A model generated the notes under the pieces. That model was not told the origin of the DNA. It worked only from the letters and a program-made list of their open reading frames with translations, and did not search any database. A DNA stretch of 5,441 nt from Candidatus Cloacimonadota bacterium (GTDB lineage Bacteria > Cloacimonadota > Cloacimonadia > JGIOTU-2). Positions within the stretch are counted from its first letter, which is position 1; the number at the start of each line of letters is the position of its first letter. The stretch is taken from positions 1 to 5,441 of the forward strand of contig JAGHCS010000004.1 in NCBI GenBank assembly GCA_021160355.1. Direction: 5' to 3'. The position numbers and the translations under genes were made by a program. Below are positions 1 through 5,433 of this stretch, one piece after another.

Positions 1-173
1 AAAGTATCGTGTCCCACAAAAACAATGTATAGCCATTTCCCTTTTTCAAATTGAAGTTTATAATATTTTTTTTCACCAACAACATCAACAATAAATTCTA
101 TTCCTAACTCCTTCTCATAAAAGGGAGGAACTTTCTCGTACTCATCAATAGTCAATGTAATCTGCGCCTGCAA
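1..173 (-). CDS. Partial hypothetical protein frame, runs off the left edge
   Basis: This minus-strand frame is open from about position 233 to the window edge. From about 165 downward it reads like a real protein: ITLTIDEYEKVPPFYEK, then a stretch containing GIEFIVDVVGEKKYYKLQFE and GKWLYIVFVGHDT. It is rich in alternating charged and hydrophobic residues, as in a beta-rich soluble or exported domain. I do not recognise the family. There is no ATG or GTG; the first in-frame start-like codon is TTG at 173, with a second at 155, and neither has a convincing ribosome binding site. The upstream part of the frame lies inside the GC-rich block at 161-220, so the true 5' end may have been replaced or interrupted by that block. 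It could be the start of a short gene, a 5'-truncated pseudogene, or chance. No function is assigned. Confidence 0.35.
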   Translation of the reverse strand, partial: MQAQITLTIDEYEKVPPFYEKELGIEFIVDVVGEKKYYKLQFEKGKWLYIVFVGHDT

Positions 174-220
174 CGGCGTCTTGTCGGGGCGTAGCGTAGC
201 GAAGACTGAAACGCAGTGAA
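161..220. repeat. GC-rich block with short internal repeats, candidate dispersed repeat
   Basis: By my count 36 of 60 bases are G or C, which is clearly higher than the AT-rich sequence on both sides. It contains the tandem GTAGC GTAGC at 191-200, a potential hairpin CGCC-(6)-GGCG at about 166-179, and ACTG-AAACG-CAGT at about 205-217. Such isolated GC-rich, hairpin-prone segments between genes are often members of an interspersed family. With one copy in view, repetition cannot be shown here. Confidence 0.35.
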
Positions 221-251
221 GAAGTGTGGTTATTTATCTTTCCCTCAATCC

Positions 252-297
252 TTAAGTCAGGTTTCAACCTGGCTGATTCTTAACTCAAGTTTTGACT
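252..297. other. Inverted repeats just downstream of argS
   Basis: The core is a perfect CAGGTT-TC-AACCTG palindrome (258-271). It extends to an 8-bp stem, AGTCAGGT (255-262) against ACCTGGCT (267-274), with one T-G pair and a TTCA loop. A second small stem, TCAA-GTT-TTGA, sits at 285-295. The position about 40 nt past the argS stop suits an mRNA 3'-end structure or weak terminator. However, read on the minus strand the hairpin is followed by TTAAGGATTGAGGG and not by a T-run, so it is not a canonical intrinsic terminator. It may belong to the same repeat-like region as the GC-rich block at 161-220. Confidence 0.4.
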
Positions 298-311
298 GAA
301 ATCCTCATCCA

Positions 312-1967
312 TCACATTTTTGTCGGTGCAGAAATCCCAAGTAATGTGAGCCCGTTTTTGATAACAGTTTGCACTGCTTTACACAGAAATAGGCGCGCAA
401 GAGAAAGCTCTTTATATCTTTTATTTACTATTTTATATTTTTGGTAATATTTATGAAATTCTCCCGCCAGATCGATCAAATATGTGGTGAGTAAATTCAC
501 ATCATAGCTTGAACTGATATGCGTAACAAGTTCAGGATATTTCATGAGTGTGCGGATGATGTTCAGCTCCTCGTCGTGACTAAGACGGTGCAGATATTTC
601 GGTTTGAAATCAGATATCTTGAGTTTTTCTTTGCGTGCATTCTTTTCAATACTCGCAATGCGTGCATGAGCATATTGGACATAATAGACCGGATTTTCAG
701 CAGTGCGTTTTTTGGCAAGCTCGATATCAAAGTCAAGAGGTGTGTTCGATTTCCTCATCAGGAAGAAAAATCTTGCAGCATCAGTGCCGACTTCGTCAAT
801 AAGTTGCCTGAGAGTAATGAGCTTCCCTTCCCTTTTTGACATCTTTACCTTTTCGTCATTGATGAGAATGGTCACATGCTGAAGCAGGATGAACTGCATT
901 AGAGAGGGCTTATATCCAAGGATTGCGATACCCGCTTTAAGCTTGGGAATATGCCCGTGATGATCAGGACCAAGGATGTCAACGATGCGGTCAAATCCAC
1001 GCTTATATTTCGTGATATGATATGCAAGATCAGGTACAAGGTAGGTCACAGTGCCGTCCGAGCGCATAATGACACGGTCTTTCACATCACCAAATTCACT
1101 GCTGCACAACCAAACTGCTCCGTCTTTGTCATAGATCTTTTCAGTTTCAGAAAGATATGCAAGCACATCTTCGACGCTTCCCTTTTGGCGAAGTTCATTT
1201 TCTGATATCCAGTTATCGAAGCATACTCCGAATAACGAAAGGGTATCCTTTTGGTCATTGATAAGAATATCCAATGCAAGATCACTGATCTTCTGTGTCA
1301 TATCCTTCTTTGAAAGCTGATGGATTGTAGTCCCTTCGGCTTCAAGAATACGGGCTGCGATCTCTGTTATATACTCGCCTTTATAGCCCTCTTCGAGTTC
1401 CTCTACTTCTATTTCCTCCAGTCGATTCAACTCATTCTCTATGGACTCAACCAGCAATTCTATTTGATGACCTGCGTCATTAATATAATACTCTCTTTCG
1501 ACATGATAACCCTGAGCAAGCAGAATATTTGCAAGAGAATCACCAAACGCAGCAGCACGAGCATTTACCACATTAAGCGGACCTGTAGGATTCGCACTCA
1601 CAAATTCAATAAGCACTCTTTTACCTGCACCCTTTGCGAAATTTGTACCGAATTCATGCCCAAATTTATTGATATCCTGAAGGATTGAATAAAGAACTTT
1701 ATTCGAAATGTGAAAATTAATGAAACCCGGTTTCGCCGCACTGACTTCTGAGAAAAGAGGATCAGTAGAAAGGTGTTTTGCAAGATTCTTTGCTAATGTC
1801 CAAGGAGCTTGTCTGATCTTTTTTGCAAGATTGAGTGCGATGTTCGAGGAATAATCACCGTGATTCTTGTGCTTCGGATATTCTACATTTATCTTGGATT
1901 TGGAGGGGGTTTGTAGCTCAAGTGCTTTCAAACTTTCCCATATCTTTTCTTTAATAATTTCTATCAA
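312..1967 (-). CDS. argS: Arginyl-tRNA synthetase
   Basis: This is a class I aminoacyl-tRNA synthetase that charges tRNA-Arg with arginine in the cytoplasm. At 551 aa it is of normal bacterial length. Visible in order are the N-terminal tRNA-recognition domain (about 1-110, with HGDYSSNIALNLAKK); the catalytic entry EFVSANPTGPLNVVNARAA (121-139); EYYINDAGHQIELL (159-172); RSDGTVTYLVPDLAYH (302-317); GPDHHGH (333-339); KMSKREGKLITL (375-386); and a DALR-type anticodon-binding C-terminus ending in LGISAPTKM. The start is TTG at 1967, supported by GAGGT four bases upstream. The HIGH-like motif is degenerate: both histidine positions are Asn (N132, N135, as NVVN), while KMSKR is intact. It is the last gene of the operon, 11 nt after rsfS. 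The identity is essentially certain from motifs; normal activity despite the altered motif is inferred. Confidence 0.97.
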   Translation of the reverse strand: MIEIIKEKIWESLKALELQTPSKSKINVEYPKHKNHGDYSSNIALNLAKKIRQAPWTLAKNLAKHLSTDPLFSEVSAAKPGFINFHISNKVLYSILQDINKFGHEFGTNFAKGAGKRVLIEFVSANPTGPLNVVNARAAAFGDSLANILLAQGYHVEREYYINDAGHQIELLVESIENELNRLEEIEVEELEEGYKGEYITEIAARILEAEGTTIHQLSKKDMTQKISDLALDILINDQKDTLSLFGVCFDNWISENELRQKGSVEDVLAYLSETEKIYDKDGAVWLCSSEFGDVKDRVIMRSDGTVTYLVPDLAYHITKYKRGFDRIVDILGPDHHGHIPKLKAGIAILGYKPSLMQFILLQHVTILINDEKVKMSKREGKLITLRQLIDEVGTDAARFFFLMRKSNTPLDFDIELAKKRTAENPVYYVQYAHARIASIEKNARKEKLKISDFKPKYLHRLSHDEELNIIRTLMKYPELVTHISSSYDVNLLTTYLIDLAGEFHKYYQKYKIVNKRYKELSLARLFLCKAVQTVIKNGLTLLGISAPTKM

Positions 1968-1971
1968 GGTT

Positions 1972-1976
1972 ACCTC
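1972..1976 (-). promoter_or_regulatory. Ribosome binding site deciding the argS TTG start
   Basis: Read on the minus strand, GAGGT lies four bases before TTG (1967-1965), directly after the rsfS stop at 1979-1981. No ATG or GTG in the frame fits the family N-terminus better, so this site fixes the TTG start. It is the clearest intergenic Shine-Dalgarno sequence in the window. Confidence 0.7.
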
Positions 1977-1978
1977 AC

Positions 1979-2341
1979 TTATGATTCCTTCAATTTTTTT
2001 CTTTTACGGACAAGTTCTTCCCAGAGATCTTCAAGCTTATAATAATCTCTGGTCTCTTTATCAAAGATGTGCACAACGATAACTCCAAAATCGACCAGTA
2101 TCCATTTGCCATTTTCGAGTCCCTCTTTATGGTGGATAGGTACGCCCATCTTTTTTGCTTCTTCTATCATATACTTCCCGATCGTACGTGTGTGTATATC
2201 ACCGTCGCCACTGCAAATGACAAGCCGGTCTGTCAGGTCGGAAGTTCCTTCTACATCAAGGATGATGATGTTCTCGGCTTTTTTATCCCGAACAAGTTGA
2301 GTGATGATCTCGAGTTTTTCTTCTATAGTATTTTCTTTCAT
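1979..2341 (-). CDS. rsfS: Ribosomal silencing factor RsfS
   Basis: RsfS (Iojap/RsfA family) binds ribosomal protein uL14 on the free 50S subunit and blocks joining with 30S, lowering translation when nutrients are scarce. The 120-aa product has the whole single-domain fold: an N-terminal helix (IEEKLEIITQLVRDKKAENI), the strand ENIIILDVEGTSDLTDRLVICSG split around 23-45, the His-containing KKMGVPIHHKEGLENGKW (63-80), and the family signature WILVDFGVIVVHIF (80-93) followed by RDYYKLEDLWEEL (98-110). ATG is at 2341, nine bases after the LytR_C stop. The upstream bases are AT-rich with no strong Shine-Dalgarno, so translation probably depends on coupling. Sitting between a LytR_C protein and argS, it belongs to a translation-linked part of the operon. 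Identity is secure. Confidence 0.95.
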   Translation of the reverse strand: MKENTIEEKLEIITQLVRDKKAENIIILDVEGTSDLTDRLVICSGDGDIHTRTIGKYMIEEAKKMGVPIHHKEGLENGKWILVDFGVIVVHIFDKETRDYYKLEDLWEELVRKRKKLKES

Positions 2342-2350
2342 ATAAAAAAC

Positions 2351-2775
2351 TTATAGTGCAAAAATTTGCTTATAATCCTTTCCTATGATTATCGTAAAAT
2401 CATAGAGAGAGTGTTCATTGATCTGCTTATATACCTTTTGGACAGGAAATTCCTTATATAACATATAAAATTTATCATAATTCATATTTCTTATGATGAT
2501 CACGGTCTTTTCATAGAGAAATTTTTCTGCATTATCAAATGAAAGCACATCAAAACCTCTATCAATGAGTATATTTCGTACTTGGCGAGCCAGTCCCTTT
2601 TTGCCGCATCCATTGAGTACCTGTAAAGTGATCTCATTATAAGGAATGGGCTCGATTTCCTGGATTTCCTCATCCTGCGAAGTCCTTAAAACTATCGTTA
2701 GACATAGGAATAGTATATTGAGAATAAAAAAAAAGCCAAGAAGATTTTTAAGGATTTTGAGAGTTTAAGACTCAT
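2351..2775 (-). CDS. LytR_C-domain membrane protein, frame interrupted at a T9 slippery run
   Basis: The conserved frame carries a LytR_C domain: ITLQVLNGCGKKGLARQ, then DRGFDVLSFDNAEK, TVIIIRNMNY and DFTIIIGKDYK. This is the small module often found C-terminal to LytR-CpsA-Psr enzymes or alone behind a membrane anchor; its function is poorly known. In this frame there is no ATG, GTG or TTG from the HIT stop (2765) to GTG at 2548, which lies inside the domain. In the neighbouring frame ATG at 2775 overlaps the HIT end by 11 nt and begins MSLKLSKSLKIFLAFF, a basic, hydrophobic membrane-anchor start. It stops at 2698 unless the ribosome shifts -1, or one T is added, at the nine-T run (minus-strand reading of 2726-2734). 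Joined, the product is 141 aa: a membrane segment at about 11-30, an acidic linker at 31-48, and the domain at 49-136. Either recoding, a homopolymer sequencing error or a recent mutation could explain it. The domain call is firm; the expression mode is open. Confidence 0.75.
2725..2731 (-). promoter_or_regulatory. T TTT TTA slippery heptamer in the LytR_C gene
   Basis: In the frame of ATG 2775 the codons run GCT TTT TTT TTA TTC, so T TTT TTA is in the correct register for simultaneous -1 slippage (X XXY YYZ). Shifting there moves translation directly into ATT CTC AAT, the frame of the conserved domain. The surrounding nine-T run is also long enough for RNA polymerase slippage. Confidence 0.45.
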
Positions 2776-3253
2776 AGGTGTTAAAAACTTTTTTCAATTT
2801 TTTATATGCTTCTTCCATTTTTTCGGGAATAACTCTTGTGTTCCCAATCGTAGAAATAAAATTGGTATCACCGTTCCAGCGCGGAACCACATGTATATGC
2901 AGATGATCTGCCACGCCTGCACCTGCTGCTTCTCCTAGATTCATACCTACGTTCAGTCCATCATGATGATATGCATCTGTAAGTGCTCGTTCGCATAATT
3001 GTGTCATCTTGCCGAGTTCACACAATTCTTCATCTGTAAGCTCCTGCATACGCGCCACATGCCGAAAAGGCACCACCATCAAGTGTCCGTTATTATAGGG
3101 ATAAAGATTCATAATGATAAAGGTGAACTTACCACGTTTCAGAATAAGATGCCCTTCATCATCATTTGCTTGCTGTTTTGCACAGAATATACATTCCTTC
3201 TCTTTTTCACCGAGAATGTAATCGATTCGCCATGGTGAGTATAATTTTTTCAT
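2765..3253 (-). CDS. HIT-family hydrolase or Ap4A phosphorylase-like protein
   Basis: HIT proteins hydrolyse or transfer nucleotides from dinucleoside polyphosphates or AMP derivatives through a histidine-AMP intermediate. The 162-aa product has the catalytic triad motif HLHIHVV (117-123) followed by PRW, a preceding NVGMNLGEAAGAGVADH block (101-117), and the YPYNNGHLMVVPFRH strand-loop (51-65). It also has CIFC at 21-24, which with downstream histidines could bind zinc as in the Ap4A phosphorylase/GalT-related branch. The start ATG abuts the TAA of the upstream gene with zero spacing and no clear Shine-Dalgarno, so reinitiation is likely. The gene's end overlaps the ATG proposed for the LytR_C gene. 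Exact substrate cannot be read from the sequence. Co-transcription with argS is suggestive because aminoacyl-tRNA synthetases can make Ap4A as a side product, but that link is inference. Confidence 0.9.
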   Translation of the reverse strand: MKKLYSPWRIDYILGEKEKECIFCAKQQANDDEGHLILKRGKFTFIIMNLYPYNNGHLMVVPFRHVARMQELTDEELCELGKMTQLCERALTDAYHHDGLNVGMNLGEAAGAGVADHLHIHVVPRWNGDTNFISTIGNTRVIPEKMEEAYKKLKKVFNTYES

Positions 3254-3997
3254 TTATTTCTGAGCAAGATACTGATCCTCAAGTTCCTGTAATTGTTCTT
3301 TTGAGTTGATACCCGCAACCTCTACCGGATCGTTTACTTTAACGGCAGCAACGGATTTGCCTTTTTTTCTTAAAAGTTCCACTGCATCGGTGAGATACAT
3401 TTCGTTCTGTGAATTATCCTGTCCAACATTAGGAAGCACAGAGAAAAGTTCACGGGAATCAAAACAGAAAATTCCCGTATTTATTTCTTTGATCTTCCGA
3501 ATTTCTTCTGACGCATCCTTATGCTCGACTATCTTTTCGACGTATCCTTCTTTAGTACGAACAATTCGTCCGTAGCCGGTAGGATCGTATAGGTCTACTG
3601 TGAGCACAGTTGCTGCAGCATGTTTTTCTTCATGTATTTTTATAAGATCTTCCAAAGTTCTTTCTTTTAAAAGCGGCACATCACCGGGTAAGATTATAAC
3701 AATGCCATCAAAATCTTTAAAATTCTCTCTTGTGACATACACTGCGTGACCGGTTCCAAGCTGCTCTTTTTGCTCCACGAAAGTAATGTTATCAAACCCA
3801 GAAAGGCAATCGATCACAGCATCCTTTTTATAGCCGACAACAACCACGATCTTCTCAGGTTTGAAATGTTCAGCAGTAGTCACTACCCGCCCGACAAGTG
3901 ACTTACCTGCGAGTAAATGGGCTACTTTCGGTAAGTCGGATTTCATGCGAACGCCTTTGCCTGCTGCCAAAATGATTATTGAAATTTTGTTTTTCAT
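3254..3997 (-). CDS. GlmU-type NTP transferase, N-terminal domain only
   Basis: The protein matches the uridylyltransferase half of GlmU, which makes UDP-GlcNAc from UTP and GlcNAc-1-phosphate. Numbering from ATG 3997 (247 aa): the nucleotide-binding loop LAAGKGVRMKSDLPK (10-24), EQLGTGHAV (78-86), the metal-binding aspartate in PGDVPLL (D106), PTGYGRIVR (139-147), EINTGIF (171-177), NEMYLTDAV (198-206), and the second metal-ligand region EVAGINS (N231). The usual GlmU of about 450 aa continues into a left-handed beta-helix acetyltransferase; here the protein ends soon after the linker helix, with the stop followed at once by the HIT gene. The acetylation step must therefore lie elsewhere, or the sugar differs. 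An in-frame TTG at 4006 would add three residues and overlap the kinase stop; ATG 3997, five bases after that stop, is preferred. Family is certain, substrate probable. Confidence 0.9.
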   Translation of the reverse strand: MKNKISIIILAAGKGVRMKSDLPKVAHLLAGKSLVGRVVTTAEHFKPEKIVVVVGYKKDAVIDCLSGFDNITFVEQKEQLGTGHAVYVTRENFKDFDGIVIILPGDVPLLKERTLEDLIKIHEEKHAAATVLTVDLYDPTGYGRIVRTKEGYVEKIVEHKDASEEIRKIKEINTGIFCFDSRELFSVLPNVGQDNSQNEMYLTDAVELLRKKGKSVAAVKVNDPVEVAGINSKEQLQELEDQYLAQK

Positions 3998-4002
3998 AGG
4001 AT

Positions 4003-4620
4003 TCAATCTTGGAGCACTTTTTTTATGTCAACCAGTAATTTGTCAAATTGTTTAGGGGACTTCACGAAGTTGATATTGTTCGTATCGACCTTGATTATCG
4101 GGCATCCGGTATGAGTAGAAATATACTTATCATAGGCAACTGCAAGGTTTGCAAGATATTCGGGCTGTAGGTTGTTTTCAAAGGAACGGTTCCTGTAATG
4201 TATCCTGTCTATTATGCGTTCAAGATCAGCATAAAGATATATGATGAGATCGGGCTGAACCAGTTTGTCATTGAGTATAGTAAATAGCGCTTTATACATT
4301 GCCAGCTCTGCGTCATTAAGTGTGAGATCAGCAAAAATGCTGTCCTTCATGAACATGTAGTCACTCACAATATTGGTCTGAAATGCATCGATCTGGAAAT
4401 ATTTCTTCATCTGTCGATATCTGCTGAGCAGAAAGAACATCTGTGTCTGAAATGCCTTCCCTGCAATGTCATCATAAAATTCAAGCAGAAAAGGATTCTC
4501 CTCCACCACTTCAAGTATGAGCTGTGCTTCAAGTTTCTCTGCCAGCAATTTTGCCAGCGTGGTCTTGCCCACGCCTATGACTCCCTCGACTGTGATAAAT
4601 TTATTTTTAATTAAATTCAT
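4003..4620 (-). CDS. Deoxynucleoside kinase (dNK/dGK-dAK type)
   Basis: It phosphorylates deoxynucleosides with a nucleoside triphosphate, the first step of DNA-precursor salvage in the cytoplasm. The 205-aa product shows a P-loop GVIGVGKTT (13-21); VEENPFLLEFYDD (39-51), whose glutamate contacts the nucleoside base or sugar; QMFFLLSRYRQ (60-70); SDYMFMKDSIFA (86-97), the equivalent of the ERS/DRY-type motif; the strand PDLIIYLYAD (123-132); and the arginine-rich lid RNRSFE (143-148) followed by PEYLANLAVAYDKY. The SDY-KDSIFA form resembles bacterial deoxyguanosine and deoxyadenosine kinases, so a purine deoxynucleoside is likely, though the sequence does not settle specificity. ATG 4620 overlaps the folK end by 14 nt; GGA lies 8 bases upstream as a weak ribosome binding site. 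Length and motifs are complete. Confidence 0.93.
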   Translation of the reverse strand: MNLIKNKFITVEGVIGVGKTTLAKLLAEKLEAQLILEVVEENPFLLEFYDDIAGKAFQTQMFFLLSRYRQMKKYFQIDAFQTNIVSDYMFMKDSIFADLTLNDAELAMYKALFTILNDKLVQPDLIIYLYADLERIIDRIHYRNRSFENNLQPEYLANLAVAYDKYISTHTGCPIIKVDTNNINFVKSPKQFDKLLVDIKKVLQD

Positions 4621-5110
4621 AAAGCTGTTCCATTGATTTATTTAGTGTTGGATGGATAAATTTCGGGGCTAACTCATTCATTAGTTGCAGAATAAAGGGT
4701 CGATTCATTATCTCGTGATGCGGGATTGTCAGTTCATCTGTATCTGTTATTTCATTATTAAAAAACAATATATCGCAATCAATCGTGCGAGGTCCCCACT
4801 TTTCTCTGCGCTTTCTCCCGAGATTTTTCTCGATATTTAAAAGTTTCTGCATAAGCTCCAGAGGACTCAGTTCAGAATCACATTGAATAATACAATTCAA
4901 AAAATCCGGTTGATGGATATTCCCGATAGGTTTCGTTTCTATGATCGAAGATATGCGTTTCACTGATATAACTTTTTCATCTCGTATAGCTGATATAGCT
5001 GATTCGATAAACCGTATCTTATTCCCAAGGTTTGAACCCAAACTAATAAAAATGTTTTCGAAAGCTACTCCTTTTTTTCTTGTTCTCGTTGCATTTCCAG
5101 CTCGACCCAA
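4607..5110 (-). CDS. folK: 2-amino-4-hydroxy-6-hydroxymethyldihydropteridine pyrophosphokinase
   Basis: HPPK transfers pyrophosphate from ATP to hydroxymethyldihydropterin, the step before dihydropteroate synthase in folate synthesis. Numbering from TTG 5110: IFISLGSNLG (20-29), ETKPIGNIHQPDFLNC (59-73), LLNIEKNLGRKRREKWGPR (90-108), the magnesium-binding pair in TIDCDILFF (D111, D113), and IPHHEIMNRPFILQLMNELAP (split at 129-149). The family normally begins just before NIFISLGSN, but no ATG, GTG or TTG occurs there. The only upstream start-type codon is TTG 5110, 46 nt inside folB, giving a basic, non-conserved 15-residue extension and lacking a clear ribosome binding site. Alternatives are a -1 shift from folB at A AAA AAG (5071-5077), giving a FolB-FolK fusion, a non-standard start behind AAGGAG (5068-5073), or a sequence error. 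The enzyme identity is secure; the start is not. Confidence 0.92.
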   Translation of the reverse strand: MGRAGNATRTRKKGVAFENIFISLGSNLGNKIRFIESAISAIRDEKVISVKRISSIIETKPIGNIHQPDFLNCIIQCDSELSPLELMQKLLNIEKNLGRKRREKWGPRTIDCDILFFNNEITDTDELTIPHHEIMNRPFILQLMNELAPKFIHPTLNKSMEQLYEFN

Positions 5111-5433
5111 TCAAGAGTACCATTGATCGGTACTGCTATTTTACGTATTTTCAAAGATACGTTCTGAACAAGGACAAAATTTTTGAGAATTGCATTGATG
5201 ATCTCATTTGCGAGTTTTTCTAGAAGATGATATTTATAATTTTCTACATGTTCTTTAACGACTTTAAATATCTGCGTGTAGTCTATAGTATCCTGAAGAG
5301 ATTTCACTTTTGCATCAAGGTCGGGATCACTGGTAACAGTAACATCGATGGCAAAACGCTGCCCAAGAGTTCTCTCAGCTTCATGAAGCCCATGATAGCC
5401 GTAAAAGATCATGTTTTTTAATGTAATGTTCAT
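5065..5433 (-). CDS. folB: Dihydroneopterin aldolase
   Basis: FolB cleaves 7,8-dihydroneopterin to 6-hydroxymethyldihydropterin and glycolaldehyde, supplying the substrate of FolK encoded next. The 122-aa product has the full tunnelling fold: NMIFYGYHGLHEAERTLGQ (7-25), the strand RFAIDVTV, DTIDYTQIF (48-56, with the conserved Tyr52), YHLLEKLANEII (68-79, with the pterin-anchoring Leu-Glu at 71-72), and VSLKIRKIAVPI (92-103). The catalytic lysine appears to be K98; the residue after it is Ile, where many homologues have Pro. ATG 5433 is preceded by GAGATACT, so a GAG-type ribosome binding site sits close to the window edge. The C-terminus is charged (EMQREQEKKE) and is encoded by the A-rich slippery stretch at the folK junction. 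It is the first operon gene visible; more may lie beyond the edge. Confidence 0.96.
   Translation of the reverse strand: MNITLKNMIFYGYHGLHEAERTLGQRFAIDVTVTSDPDLDAKVKSLQDTIDYTQIFKVVKEHVENYKYHLLEKLANEIINAILKNFVLVQNVSLKIRKIAVPINGTLDWVELEMQREQEKKE
5068..5077 (-). promoter_or_regulatory. A AAA AAG slippery heptamer overlapping an AAGGAG Shine-Dalgarno at the folB end
   Basis: In the folB frame the last codons are CAA GAA AAA AAG GAG TAG. A AAA AAG (5077-5071 on the minus strand) is the same heptamer used by E. coli dnaX for -1 frameshifting, in the right register. The overlapping AAGGAG (5073-5068) looks like a strong Shine-Dalgarno for folK, yet the next in-frame codons are GTA GCT TTC GAA AAC ATT, none a usual start. 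Either reading (recoding site or folK ribosome binding site) is possible. Confidence 0.4.

Noticed and set aside
1..90. Alternative minus-strand frame starting with ATG (MLLVKKNIINFN)
   Set aside because: It competes with a frame that has more protein-like composition (EKKYYKLQFEKGKWLYIVFV) and stays open for longer.
183..215. tRNA-like GGGGCGTAGCGTAGC string
   Set aside because: It resembles a tRNA 5' end superficially, but no matching acceptor strand, anticodon arm or T-loop GTTCRAN is present in either orientation.
252..297. Canonical rho-independent terminator for argS
   Set aside because: The stem is good, but no T-run follows it when read on the minus strand, so it is listed only as an inverted repeat.
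519..839. Plus-strand open frame opposite argS, and similar ones at 951-1205 and 1320-1688
   Set aside because: They lie wholly antisense to clear argS coding sequence, have no recognisable domain and look like shadows of the true frame.
2351..2548. A separate 65-aa protein starting at GTG 2548
   Set aside because: The conserved LytR_C signature VLNGCGKKGLA lies upstream in the same open frame, so this GTG is internal to the domain and has no ribosome binding site of its own.
3998..4006. TTG 4006 as the start of the NTP transferase
   Set aside because: It overlaps the kinase stop and adds only three non-conserved residues; ATG 3997 places the nucleotide-binding loop at the family's usual distance from the N-terminus. 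Neither has a good Shine-Dalgarno, so the choice is by family fit.
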